A stretch of 32,643 nt of DNA. Origin: Acholeplasmataceae bacterium (GTDB lineage Bacteria; Bacillota_I; Bacilli_A; Acholeplasmatales; Acholeplasmataceae). The notes beneath the pieces are model-generated. The model did not search any database. It was not told where the DNA came from and saw nothing but the letters and a program-made list of their open reading frames with translations. The DNA lies in NCBI GenBank assembly GCA_016934175.1, contig JAFGTI010000026.1, positions 1 through 32,643 on the forward strand, given 5' to 3'. The position numbers were made by a program, and so were the translations under genes. Of the stretch, positions 1 through 8,055 are shown in pieces. Each line of letters opens with the position of its first letter. The first letter of the stretch is position 1.

Positions 1-14
1 AATGTTAATCTCAT
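1..14 (-). CDS. 5' tip of a gene leaving the window (unidentified)
   Basis: On the minus strand an ATG at 14-12 opens the frame Met-Arg-Leu-Thr and runs off the window edge. It is preceded by a good Shine-Dalgarno sequence, AAAGGAG (complement of 25-31), 10 bases upstream. A TATAAT hexamer (complement of 52-57) lies within a 6-bp inverted repeat at 42-60 and could be its -10 box; no clear -35 is visible. Only four codons are present, so nothing can be said about function. The call rests on the ribosome binding site and start codon alone. Confidence 0.35.
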
Positions 15-95
15 AATAAAAAGACTCCTTTGTTTAAGATCAGGTATCATTATTATACCTTTTCTCCAACTTTTCGGAGTCATTTCAAATTAAGA

Positions 96-184
96 TGGTG
101 CGGACGATGAGACTTGAACTCACACGGCATTATATCTGCCACATGCCCCTCAAACATGCGTGTCTACCATTCCACCACGTCCGC
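96..184 (-). tRNA. tRNA-Leu (anticodon GAG), CCA encoded
   Basis: The minus strand folds as a class II tRNA. The acceptor stem is GCGGACG (184-178) paired with CGTCCGC (106-100), followed by discriminator A and an encoded CCA at 98-96. The anticodon stem CATGT/GCATG encloses the loop TTGAGGG, giving anticodon GAG (reads CUC/CUU Leu). A long variable arm (GGCA/TGCC) and the T-loop TTCAAGT follow. The 5' end lies three bases after the U-tract of a terminator-like hairpin, so how it is transcribed is not obvious. Confidence 0.95.
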
Positions 185-186
185 TA

Positions 187-211
187 ATAAAAAAGGTGCG
201 AGCACCTTTTT
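187..211 (-). terminator. Terminator after fakA
   Basis: On the minus strand the stem AAAAAGGTG/CACCTTTTT with a 4-base loop is followed by TTATTA. It sits just after the fakA stop codon (218) and directly before the tRNA-Leu 5' end (184), so complete termination would isolate the tRNA from the fakA promoter. Confidence 0.8.
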
Positions 212-217
212 AAGTCG

Positions 218-1882
218 TTATTCAACAGCAATGATATATGAGTATACATCCTGTTTTCCTTCAATCAAGTCAACCTCAATATCAGGATTTAGCTTCTTAG
301 CATGTGCAACTATTTGTTCGATTTCATCTTCATCAGCATCATTACCAAAGAAGATAGTAACAATTTCACGATTTTCATCAATCATGTCATCTAATAAGAT
401 TCTAGCAGTGTCAATTCTTACAGGTTGTGAAACTAAGATTTCACCCTTAGTAATTCCAATAAAGTCGCCATTCTTAATTGCTACACCATTAAGTTCAGTA
501 TCACGAACTGCATATGTAATTTCACCTGAGCGCATATTTGAAACGATATTCATCATTTCTTCAAAGTTATCATCTAATTCTTGTGTAGGATCAAATGCCA
601 TCAGCGATGCATAACCTTGAGCAATACTCTTGGTTTTAAGCACTCTAATTGAACGATCAGCACATAAATCAAGTGTTTGTTCTGCTGATAAGATGATATT
701 TTTATTATTTGGTAAGATAATTATATTTTCAGCATTAAGTGATTCAACAGCCTTAACAAAGGATTCTGTTGATGGGTTCATGGTTTGACCACCATCAATA
801 ATCAGATCTACACCTAATTCTTTAAAGGCTTCTTTAATTCCGTCTCCTGAAGCGACAGCAATAATTCCAAATTTTGCTTTCTTTTTAGCTGGTTTAGCAT
901 TTTCTTCAGTTTTGTGTGGAGCAACATCTCCCATAATCGTTGAATGCTGCAAACGCATGTTTTCAATTTTTATAGTTTGAATATCTCCATACTTTTGAGC
1001 TAGTGTTAAAGCAACACCTGGTTGATTCGTATGAACATGAACTTTAAGAATATCATCATCCGTAACAACAACAAGTGAATCACCCATTTGTGATAATGGA
1101 TCTTTCATAAAGTTTTCATTGAATTTTTCTGGTTTATGCAATTTAACAATAAACTCAGTGCAATACCCATATTTGATGTCAAAATCTCCTAGATTTTCAG
1201 CACCATGATAATGTTCTTTTTGCTCAGGAGCAAATTGAGACTCAAATTCATTGAGCATGTTACCTTCAAGTGCCATTACCCAACCCTCAATAATTTTAAT
1301 AAAACCTGCTCCACCACTGTCAACCACACCTGCTTCTTTTAAAACAGGTAATAAGTCTGGTGTTTTAATTAACGTTTCTTTAGCTTGTTGAAGATAAAGT
1401 GTCAACACTTCTTCAACACTATTTAAGTTTGATTGTTCACGGAGAACTTTTTCAGCTGATTCTCTAACCACAGTTAATATAGTTCCTTCAACAGGATCCA
1501 TGACGGCACGATATGCCATTTGATATCCTCCGACTAGAGCTTGAATAAACTCCTGAACGGTTGCTGATCCATTATCGATTTTTGCTATTTCACTATAAAC
1601 TCCACGAAAAAACTGGGATAAAATAACTCCAGAATTACCTCTGGCTCCCATGAGTAGTCCACGTGATAAAATTTTTGAAATATCGATAATAGATTGAGAA
1701 TCTAATGTATTAACTTCTTTAATGCCAGCCATCATCGTCATTTGCATATTAGTTCCAGTGTCCCCATCGGGTACTGGAAATACATTTAAATGATCGATTT
1801 CTTTATGATTATTTTTTAAATTTACTGCTCCGTTAGTAACCATTTTCTTAAATAGAGTTCCACTGATAGCTTGATTTGCCAT
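218..1882 (-). CDS. fakA: Fatty acid kinase subunit FakA (YloV, DhaL/DAK2 family)
   Basis: Predicted cytosolic kinase that phosphorylates fatty acids presented by FakB proteins, giving acyl-phosphate for phospholipid synthesis (role known for the Firmicutes family). At 554 aa it matches the usual FakA length of about 550. The N-terminal DhaL/DAK2 nucleotide-binding domain shows DGDTGTNM (residues 39-46, Mg/ATP site) and GARGNSGVILSQ (79-90); the remainder corresponds to the middle and C-terminal FakA domains. The start ATG follows GGGAGGATTAATAA, a strong ribosome binding site. It is divergent from rpmB and monocistronic, with its own promoter and terminator. In B. subtilis and S. aureus an Asp23-like gene (yloU) normally precedes it; that gene is missing here. 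No fakB lies in the window. The family call is secure; the fatty-acid role is by homology. Confidence 0.93.
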   Translation of the reverse strand: MANQAISGTLFKKMVTNGAVNLKNNHKEIDHLNVFPVPDGDTGTNMQMTMMAGIKEVNTLDSQSIIDISKILSRGLLMGARGNSGVILSQFFRGVYSEIAKIDNGSATVQEFIQALVGGYQMAYRAVMDPVEGTILTVVRESAEKVLREQSNLNSVEEVLTLYLQQAKETLIKTPDLLPVLKEAGVVDSGGAGFIKIIEGWVMALEGNMLNEFESQFAPEQKEHYHGAENLGDFDIKYGYCTEFIVKLHKPEKFNENFMKDPLSQMGDSLVVVTDDDILKVHVHTNQPGVALTLAQKYGDIQTIKIENMRLQHSTIMGDVAPHKTEENAKPAKKKAKFGIIAVASGDGIKEAFKELGVDLIIDGGQTMNPSTESFVKAVESLNAENIIILPNNKNIILSAEQTLDLCADRSIRVLKTKSIAQGYASLMAFDPTQELDDNFEEMMNIVSNMRSGEITYAVRDTELNGVAIKNGDFIGITKGEILVSQPVRIDTARILLDDMIDENREIVTIFFGNDADEDEIEQIVAHAKKLNPDIEVDLIEGKQDVYSYIIAVE

Positions 1883-1920
1883 TTATTAATCCTCCCTCGT
1901 ATTTTGGAAAATTGATGTAT

Positions 1921-1950
1921 ATATAATTTAACTTTAATTGTATGTTTCAA
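1921..1950 (-). promoter_or_regulatory. Putative fakA promoter
   Basis: On the minus strand TTGAAA (1950-1945), 18 bases, then TTATAT (1926-1921), about 40 bases before the fakA start. The rest of the 303-base gap 1883-2186 shows only AT-rich promoter sequence for the two divergent genes; I saw no further gene or RNA in it. Confidence 0.5.
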
Positions 1951-2131
1951 ATTCATTTCATTTTAACACTTTTACATTATAGCATTATTGGTTTTAGAAT
2001 GCAATACTAATAGTAACCATATAACGCCACATTAATTATATCATATTCGCCTAAAAAAGTAGTAATTTTAAGATGCTAAGAACAATTATGGTTATTTTGT
2101 GTTTTTTCTTTAAATATTATTGCTAATCTGG

Positions 2132-2160
2132 TTGCTTTTTCCATTTTAATATGTTAAATT
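2132..2160 (+). promoter_or_regulatory. Putative rpmB promoter
   Basis: TTGCTT (2132-2137), 17 bases, TAAATT (2155-2160), with a TG dinucleotide in the extended -10 position (2152-2153). It lies about 27 bases before the preferred rpmB start. Confidence 0.4.
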
Positions 2161-2186
2161 AGATTGTGCAGTTAGGAGTGAAGAAT

Positions 2187-2375
2187 ATGGCTGAATGCTA
2201 CGTAACAGGTAAAAAGACAATTTTTGGTAATAAACGCAGTCACGCGTTAAACGCGACTCGCCGTACATGGAAGAGCAATCTTCAAACAGTACGTATTAAG
2301 GACGAAAGTGGAAAAATCATTAAAGTGAAAGTTTCTGCTCGTGCTCTTAAGAAAAACAATTTAGAACGCGTTTAA
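2187..2375 (+). CDS. rpmB: Large ribosomal subunit protein bL28
   Basis: Structural protein of the 50S ribosome. The 62-aa product begins MAECYVTGKK and is rich in Lys/Arg, with the bL28 core reading TGKKTIFGNKRSHALNATRR. I place the start at ATG 2187 because GGAG at 2175-2178 lies 8 bases upstream. An in-frame GTG at 2166 would add seven residues, has no ribosome binding site and is not typical of the family. The gene stands alone on the plus strand between fakA and the thiN operon. From memory, rpmB is also oppositely oriented to its neighbours in B. subtilis and S. aureus, so the orientation is probably ancestral. Confidence 0.95.
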   Translation: MAECYVTGKKTIFGNKRSHALNATRRTWKSNLQTVRIKDESGKIIKVKVSARALKKNNLERV

Positions 2376-2377
2376 AT

Positions 2378-2404
2378 AAAAAAGGCGATTGCCTTTTTAT
2401 TTTT
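2378..2404. terminator. Bidirectional terminator between rpmB and thiN
   Basis: AAAAAGGC (2379-2386), loop GATT, GCCTTTTT (2391-2398), with T-rich sequence on the plus side and A-rich sequence on the other. It serves the convergent rpmB (+) and thiN (-) transcripts. Confidence 0.85.
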
Positions 2405-2405
2405 T

Positions 2406-3008
2406 TCATTTTTTAGAGACTACAACCAACACTTTACCTTCATGAACATGAACATATCCTTTGGCCTCGATGATCTCATTACTAATACAAAGCGGATCAT
2501 AAGGTAATAATCTATATTCATTTAAGTTGTACTTAAATCCATCTAGTGAAATCACTGCTTTTGGATATCCAATAAATGTATAATACTCATCTCCATTTAA
2601 TTCACGCACACCTTTTTCTAGAAGAAAGAGTGTGCTATTTTCATCTTTAATGATCATTTTAGGAAATTCGTTGAAAAACATCGTATGAATCATGAAATGT
2701 TCTATTCTTTCTCCACCAATTCCTCCAATCAAATATAGTTCATCTGGATTGACTTTGGTTGCTTCAACTAAGGCTTGGTGTGTATCAGTTACATCCTTGA
2801 TTGGATTAAGTCTAACGACATTAAGATTAATTAGCATACTATGATTATTTAATGAATCAAAATCACCTACTGCAAGGTCAATTTTAATACGTTGTTTATA
2901 GAGACTAGTTACTGCTTGATCGACAGCAATAATATAGTCACTTTCTTTTAAATCCATCAGTTTTCTAATATCTTTAGGTGTGGGATGTGTAATAACTAAT
3001 ACTCTCAT
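2406..3008 (-). CDS. thiN: Thiamine pyrophosphokinase
   Basis: Cytosolic enzyme converting thiamine plus ATP to thiamine diphosphate plus AMP, the salvage route for the cofactor. The 200-aa protein has the N-terminal TPK catalytic domain: GDFDSL at residues 48-53 (metal and diphosphate site), DVTDTHQAL at 72-80 and GGIGGERIEH at 95-104. A small beta-rich thiamine-binding domain fills the C-terminal third. In the last motif the family's usual R-L-D-H is R-I-E-H, a conservative change. The start overlaps the rpe stop by ATGA, implying translational coupling as last gene of rlmN-rsgA-rpe-thiN. The same order occurs in B. subtilis. Confidence 0.93.
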   Translation of the reverse strand: MRVLVITHPTPKDIRKLMDLKESDYIIAVDQAVTSLYKQRIKIDLAVGDFDSLNNHSMLINLNVVRLNPIKDVTDTHQALVEATKVNPDELYLIGGIGGERIEHFMIHTMFFNEFPKMIIKDENSTLFLLEKGVRELNGDEYYTFIGYPKAVISLDGFKYNLNEYRLLPYDPLCISNEIIEAKGYVHVHEGKVLVVVSKK

Positions 3009-3634
3009 TTAAGTGACTCAATTCCCTTCTTACGATCTTCCATATTGAAAAGATAACTACCTGCAACAGCTATATCGACCCCTGCTGCTTTGCACAATGC
3101 TATGGTTTGATCATTGATGCCACCATCTACTTCAATTTCAAATGAAAGATTTCGTTGTTTTCTAATTTTTACTAACTCTTCTACTTTTAGCATCATTTCA
3201 GATATGAATGATTGACCACCAAATCCAGGTTCAACAGTCATAATCAATATTAATTTTGCTTGATCAATATAAGGTAATAGTGATTCAACAGATGTATTTG
3301 GCTTAATTGATAAGCCTAACTCAATATTTTTTTCTTTTATTCTATCAATGGTTTCAGATACTTGATTAGATTCAACATGAATGGTTATAAATTTTGGATT
3401 ACTCTTTGAAAAAGAGTCAATCCACATCAATGGGTTAGTTACCATCAAATGAATATCTAAAGGTAATTGAGTTTGCATGCTTATTTGCTCTGTAATCGCA
3501 GGTCCAAATGATAGATTAGGTACGAAATGACCATCCATGATGTCAAGATGAATATAATCAGCTGTCTTTATACTTTCCAATTCATTTTTAAGGTTGCTGA
3601 AATCAGCAGTTAACACTGAGGGTGCTATTTTCAT
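3005..3634 (-). CDS. rpe: Ribulose-phosphate 3-epimerase
   Basis: Cytosolic pentose-phosphate enzyme interconverting ribulose 5-phosphate and xylulose 5-phosphate. The 209-aa TIM-barrel shows the family active site: S7 in KIAPSVL, H29 and D31 in HLDIMDGHFVPN, H62 in DIHLMV, the phosphate-binding MTVEPGFGGQ near residue 135, and D170 in EVDGGI. All metal ligands and the catalytic Asp pair are present. AAAGGAG lies five bases before the ATG. It follows rsgA by 11 bases and overlaps thiN by 4 bases, so it is inside one operon. Confidence 0.96.
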   Translation of the reverse strand: MKIAPSVLTADFSNLKNELESIKTADYIHLDIMDGHFVPNLSFGPAITEQISMQTQLPLDIHLMVTNPLMWIDSFSKSNPKFITIHVESNQVSETIDRIKEKNIELGLSIKPNTSVESLLPYIDQAKLILIMTVEPGFGGQSFISEMMLKVEELVKIRKQRNLSFEIEVDGGINDQTIALCKAAGVDIAVAGSYLFNMEDRKKGIESLK

Positions 3635-3645
3635 AAATTCTCCTT

Positions 3646-4602
3646 TTAATATTTATCTTTTTGGTTTTTGACTTCTTCACAAAATTGAACATAGTTTTCA
3701 TACCTTGAAGCAAGTATTTCACCATTCTCAACAGCTTTTTTTACGGCACAATCAGGTTCATTTAAATGCATGCAATTCGATTTAAAACGACACTGTGTGC
3801 TCAGCTCTACGAAATCAGGATATAGTGTTTTAACTTCATCAGCATGAAAGATTAAAAATTCAATTTTAGAGAACCCCGGAGTATCAACAATATAACCTCC
3901 GTTATACTCATATAATTCAGTATGTCTTGTTGTATGTTTACCTCTTCCAAGTGCTTTTGATATTTCTTGAGTTTTAAGTTTTAATTCAGGCATGAGTGCA
4001 TTTAGTAATGTTGATTTACCTACACCTGTTTGCCCTGCAAGTACTGTTAATTTGTCAGTAAAAATATGTGCTAATACATCAATTCCAATCTGTTGTTTAC
4101 TATTAACATAATAAATTTTATATCCTATTTTCTCATAGTAAAACATATCCCTTTTTAATGCTTCCAAACTTTGGATTTCTATTAAATCGATTTTTGATAT
4201 GACAATGACAGGAACAAGATTCTCTTGGTTGAGAATAATTAGAAATTTATCTAATAAATGGAAACTAAAGTCTGGATTTACAGCCGAAAAGACAAGTAAA
4301 ACTTGATCTATGTTACATACATCAGGTCTAACCAAATCGTTTTTCCGTGGTAATATTTCAGTAATCAAAACCTGATCTTCTGAATCATCATAAATCACAT
4401 AGTCTCCGACCTTTGGACTGACCTTCATAATCTTAGGATCTAATTTAGTTCTTTTTGTCAATTGACGATTAAAACTATTTGCTTCATTGAGCTTCATGTA
4501 TCTCAATTTTCCTCTTGCAAAAGCAATAACTTCTTCTTTAGTTTCAAGATCAATTAAAGTGTATTGATTTGCTATTAACCTTTTAATAAAGCCTTTTTTC
4601 AA
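3646..4602 (-). CDS. rsgA: Ribosome small-subunit-dependent GTPase RsgA
   Basis: Circularly permuted GTPase that binds the 30S subunit and helps its late maturation. The 318-aa protein has an N-terminal OB-fold, then G4 (SKIDL, near residue 137), G1 GQTGVGKST (about 189-197) and G3 DTPG in permuted order. A C-terminal zinc motif C-x5-C-x-H-x5-C spans about residues 271-285. The start codon is TTG at 4602; a strong AGGAGG lies five bases upstream and overlaps the rlmN stop codon, so translation of the two genes is probably coupled. In B. subtilis prpC and prkC lie between rlmN and rsgA; here the two genes abut. Confidence 0.95.
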   Translation of the reverse strand: MKKGFIKRLIANQYTLIDLETKEEVIAFARGKLRYMKLNEANSFNRQLTKRTKLDPKIMKVSPKVGDYVIYDDSEDQVLITEILPRKNDLVRPDVCNIDQVLLVFSAVNPDFSFHLLDKFLIILNQENLVPVIVISKIDLIEIQSLEALKRDMFYYEKIGYKIYYVNSKQQIGIDVLAHIFTDKLTVLAGQTGVGKSTLLNALMPELKLKTQEISKALGRGKHTTRHTELYEYNGGYIVDTPGFSKIEFLIFHADEVKTLYPDFVELSTQCRFKSNCMHLNEPDCAVKKAVENGEILASRYENYVQFCEEVKNQKDKY

Positions 4603-4611
4603 TTTTTCCTC

Positions 4612-5628
4612 CTAGAGATGTTGACTTCTTAACTGCCCACAGGCAGCATTGATATCATGTCCTTGTTCTTTACGCAAGGTAACTTGAATATTTTGTTTTT
4701 TTAATGTGTCATAAAACTTCTCCATCGCGACCAAACTTGATCTTTTATATGGAGCTTCTAAGACTTCATTATAAGGAATTAAATTGACATATACATTTAA
4801 TCCTCTTAAAACTTGAACAAGTTCTAGAGCCACTTCTTGTGTATCATTTAACTCATCAATTAAGATGTATTCAATAGTGACTCTTCGATTTGTAATTTTT
4901 AAATAATATTTAATTGCATCAATAACATCTTCAACTGGATATTTTTGATTTATTTTCATCAATTTTGTGCGAATATCATTATTTGGGGCATGCAAACTTA
5001 TAGCAAGATTAACTTGTAATCCCATATGTGCATATTCCTTAATTTTGGGGACAATCCCACTCGTTGATACCGTAATATGTCTAGCCCCTATAGCAAGCCC
5101 TTTAGGATGGTTAATCGTATAAAGAAAACGCATGAGATTTTCATAATTATCAAATGGCTCTCCAATACCCATCACAACGATGTATGATATTCTTTCTTGA
5201 AGTATTCTTTCGGTTTCTATGATTTGAGCAATGATCTCTCCTGAAGTTAAATCACGTTGTTTTTTTAAGAGTCCAGAAGCACAAAATGAACACCCAATAT
5301 TGCATCCGACTTGAGTTGTTACACAAATCGAATTTCCATAATGTTGTTTGATTAAAACCGCCTCAATTAAATGTCCATCATGTAGACTATAAAGGCATTT
5401 TAAAGTTCCATCTTGACTTTCATGCTTTAAAACAAGTTCCAATGCTTGAATTTTGAAAGAATCTTCCAGTAGATTAATTAAATCAGTTGGCAAGTTTCCC
5501 ATTTCTTGGAAGCTTCTAACCTTCTGTTTATACAACCATTGCCATATTTGTTCAGCTCTAAACTTTTTTTGATTGTTTTCTAAAAGAAATGTTACTAACT
5601 CTTCATAAGTTAGATCATAAATTAACAT
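4612..5628 (-). CDS. rlmN: Dual-specificity 23S rRNA/tRNA adenine C2-methyltransferase RlmN
   Basis: Radical-SAM methyltransferase making m2A2503 in 23S rRNA and m2A37 in some tRNAs. Visible motifs are the [4Fe-4S] site CNIGCSFC (C-x3-C-x2-C, near residue 110) and the methyl-carrying C-terminal cysteine in AACGQL, preceded by RKEQGHDINA. Three candidate Met codons exist, at 5640, 5631 and 5628. I prefer 5628 (338 aa) because GGTGAT (5637-5632) is the only ribosome-binding-like sequence and because the -10 box at 5651-5646 would start the mRNA at about 5640. The 5640 start gives 342 aa and would be almost leaderless. First gene of rlmN-rsgA-rpe-thiN. Confidence 0.95.
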   Translation of the reverse strand: MLIYDLTYEELVTFLLENNQKKFRAEQIWQWLYKQKVRSFQEMGNLPTDLINLLEDSFKIQALELVLKHESQDGTLKCLYSLHDGHLIEAVLIKQHYGNSICVTTQVGCNIGCSFCASGLLKKQRDLTSGEIIAQIIETERILQERISYIVVMGIGEPFDNYENLMRFLYTINHPKGLAIGARHITVSTSGIVPKIKEYAHMGLQVNLAISLHAPNNDIRTKLMKINQKYPVEDVIDAIKYYLKITNRRVTIEYILIDELNDTQEVALELVQVLRGLNVYVNLIPYNEVLEAPYKRSSLVAMEKFYDTLKKQNIQVTLRKEQGHDINAACGQLRSQHL

Positions 5629-5645
5629 CATATCACCCATAGTTT

Positions 5646-5651
5646 ATTATA
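5646..5651 (-). promoter_or_regulatory. -10 box of the rlmN operon promoter
   Basis: On the minus strand TATAAT lies between the pheT terminator and rlmN. The -35 region at 17 bases reads TTCGCT, a weak match. Expected transcription start is within a base or two of the first possible rlmN Met codon. Confidence 0.5.
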
Positions 5652-5675
5652 CACGAAATCAATAAGATAGCGAAG

Positions 5676-5699
5676 AAAAAACCTGAGTCTCAGGTTTTT
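5676..5699 (-). terminator. pheST terminator
   Basis: A perfect 11-bp inverted repeat AAAAACCTGAG/CTCAGGTTTTT with a single base between the arms (loop effectively three bases or more). The stop codon of pheT (TAA) lies in its first arm. On the minus strand it ends in a run of six T. Confidence 0.85.
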
Positions 5700-8055
5700 A
5701 ATTTCGAATAGTAGCTTGATAGCTAAAACTTAAACGATTTGTAATTTTTTTCATCAATTGATCAACATCATCACTCTCGAGTGTTTTCTCTAAATCATTA
5801 AATACAAGGTGAAAAGCAATTGATTTCATGCCCTGTTCAATGTGCGAGCCTTGATAGATATCAAAAACATCAATTTGGATTAAATTCTTTCTAGCAGTTT
5901 GTTTGATCATTTGAATCAAATCGTCAGCATTAACTTCTTGTTGAATAACAATCGCTAAATCCCGTTCTATTTGAGGATATTTACTCATTGATTGATAAAT
6001 CATTGGTGTTGTAGGTTCTAAGACATTTTTAAGATTGATATCAACCACAACCGTAGGTTCTATACCCAATCTTTTCACTTCACTTGGATGTAATTCTGCA
6101 ATTTGTCCAATCACTTGATCTTGATAAAGGACATTGGCTTGTCTATAAGGATGATAAGCATCAATGTGATTTGTGGGAACATAACTAAAAGAGATACCTA
6201 AAGGATTAAAAATACTATCTATCAATCCCTTAACTGTGTAAAAATCAGGTTTGAATTCTTGTTTTTTCCATGGATTTTTATGCCATATCCCGCTCATGGC
6301 TATACCTAAATGAATAGTTTCTAAATCTTTTGCAAAACAGTTACCTATTTCAAAGATTGAAACTGATGATTGTTGACGTGATTGATTGAAACTAATTACA
6401 TCTAAAAGACCATGTACTAAAGATTGTCTCAGTGTCTTTTTATCCTCGGATAAAGGTAGAAGAATTGAAACAGGCTCACCTAAATTTTGATAAAGATGAA
6501 CTTCATTTGGATGGATTAAACTATAACTAATAATTTCATTCATTCCTATATTAGCTAAATGATGTCTTAATGCTCTGAGTCTCATTTGCTTAAATGTTAA
6601 TTTACCTTGAGCAGGTAAATTCATTGCTTCCATTGGAATCTTATCTAAACCGTACATACGAGCAATTTCTTCAAGAAAATCTGCTTTAATTAAAAGATCG
6701 TTACGATAACTTGGAGCTTTGATGATATAACCATCTTTATGAACCTCATACTCATAATTATAAGCATCAAAATATTTTAACAATTCATCATTGGAAATCT
6801 CAACACCAAGTTTCTCATTGAAATAATTTTTCTCAATGAAAACTGATGGGTTTTCTAAAGTGTAGCGAATGGCAGATGTAATATTTGTTGAAACTTTAGC
6901 ATCAGCTAGCTCGATTAATAGTTCTGTTGCGCGCTCTAAACCGTTAATTACGCGTGTATCATCTATACCTCTTTCAAAACGAAGTGAAGCATCTGATCTT
7001 AGATTCAATCGTTTAGACGTCTGAAGAATACGCTTAGGATCAAAATAAGCTGCTTCTAAGATGACACGTTTGGTTTGATCATCAATCATTGTATTATATA
7101 AACCCATGACACCACCGATAGCAATGACTTCTTTACCATTAGTGATGACGACATCTTGTTGATTTAATACTCTTTTCTCTTCATCTAAAGTAATAACAAC
7201 TTCGCCTTCTTTAGCATCACGAACGACAATGTGATTTGTTTCTACTTTATCAGCATCGAACATATGTAATGGTGTGCCATATTCCAATAAGATGTAATTG
7301 CTAATATCAACAACGTTATTAATAGGTTTAATATCATTCGTTAATAAAGCTGCTTTTAACCACCAAGGAGATTCTTGTATCGTCAAACTTTCAAAGTAAC
7401 GTGCATAATATCTTGCACAACCATCTGTCTCAATATCAACCTTGATTTGGTTTAAATTTTTTGTTTCTTTAATGTGATATTTGGGCAGCACAATTTTTTG
7501 ATTTGTCATCGCTGCTAAATCATATGCATAACCTAATACAGATAGTAAATCACCTCGGTTTGGTGTTAATCCTAATTCCATAACCCAACCCTCTAAAGAT
7601 AATGCTTTTAGACCATCAGTGCCTATAGATTGTTTTGAACCAAAATAATAGATACCATCTTTAAACTCTTCAGGAATATATTTGTCATCTAATCCCAATT
7701 CCTTTAAGGAACATATCATACCATGAGATTCAACACCCCTGATTTTCGATACTTTTATCTTAAAATCACCAGGCAAAACTGTTCCGACTTGAGCAACAAT
7801 AACATATTGTCCAGCTGCAACATTTTCTGCACCACAAACAATTTGATCCACTCTGTCACCTAAATCGACAGTTGTTACATGTAAGTGATCAGAATCAGGA
7901 TGATCAGTACATGTCAAAACATGACCAATGACTAACTGAGTAGCTTCGTTCATAGGTCCAAATGATTCGACTTCGATAATCTTTTGATTTGTAACTTCTA
8001 ATATATTTTCGGGAATATTTATCCATTTTTTGAGCATAGTTTCTGATATTTTCAT
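5698..8055 (-). CDS. pheT: Phenylalanyl-tRNA synthetase beta subunit
   Basis: Beta subunit of the alpha2-beta2 PheRS, which charges tRNA-Phe in the cytosol. At 785 aa it is the normal bacterial length. In order: a tRNA-binding EMAP-like domain (about residues 40-150, with the stretch CTDHPDSDHLHVTTVDLG), the B3/B4 editing domain (about 210-370), B5 (about 400-470), the inactive synthetase-like core, and a C-terminal FDX-ACB anticodon-binding domain from about 693 (MSKYPQIERDLAIVI). The start overlaps the pheS stop (ATGA), with a G-rich ribosome binding site just upstream, so the subunits are translationally coupled. The transcript ends at a hairpin overlapping its own stop codon. Confidence 0.97.
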   Translation of the reverse strand: MKISETMLKKWINIPENILEVTNQKIIEVESFGPMNEATQLVIGHVLTCTDHPDSDHLHVTTVDLGDRVDQIVCGAENVAAGQYVIVAQVGTVLPGDFKIKVSKIRGVESHGMICSLKELGLDDKYIPEEFKDGIYYFGSKQSIGTDGLKALSLEGWVMELGLTPNRGDLLSVLGYAYDLAAMTNQKIVLPKYHIKETKNLNQIKVDIETDGCARYYARYFESLTIQESPWWLKAALLTNDIKPINNVVDISNYILLEYGTPLHMFDADKVETNHIVVRDAKEGEVVITLDEEKRVLNQQDVVITNGKEVIAIGGVMGLYNTMIDDQTKRVILEAAYFDPKRILQTSKRLNLRSDASLRFERGIDDTRVINGLERATELLIELADAKVSTNITSAIRYTLENPSVFIEKNYFNEKLGVEISNDELLKYFDAYNYEYEVHKDGYIIKAPSYRNDLLIKADFLEEIARMYGLDKIPMEAMNLPAQGKLTFKQMRLRALRHHLANIGMNEIISYSLIHPNEVHLYQNLGEPVSILLPLSEDKKTLRQSLVHGLLDVISFNQSRQQSSVSIFEIGNCFAKDLETIHLGIAMSGIWHKNPWKKQEFKPDFYTVKGLIDSIFNPLGISFSYVPTNHIDAYHPYRQANVLYQDQVIGQIAELHPSEVKRLGIEPTVVVDINLKNVLEPTTPMIYQSMSKYPQIERDLAIVIQQEVNADDLIQMIKQTARKNLIQIDVFDIYQGSHIEQGMKSIAFHLVFNDLEKTLESDDVDQLMKKITNRLSFSYQATIRN

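Noticed and set aside
42..60. AGGTAT/ATACCT inverted repeat as a tRNA-Leu terminator
   Set aside because: No T-run follows on the minus strand, and it contains a good TATAAT, so a promoter for the next gene is more likely.
114..614. Open frame on the plus strand across tRNA-Leu and the end of fakA
   Set aside because: Antisense to a conserved kinase gene and through a tRNA and terminator; Ser-rich translation without family features.
1883..2186. Possible small RNA or short gene in the fakA-rpmB gap
   Set aside because: No stable hairpin with a T-run, no ribosome-binding-site/start pair with a credible frame; only two divergent promoters are supported.
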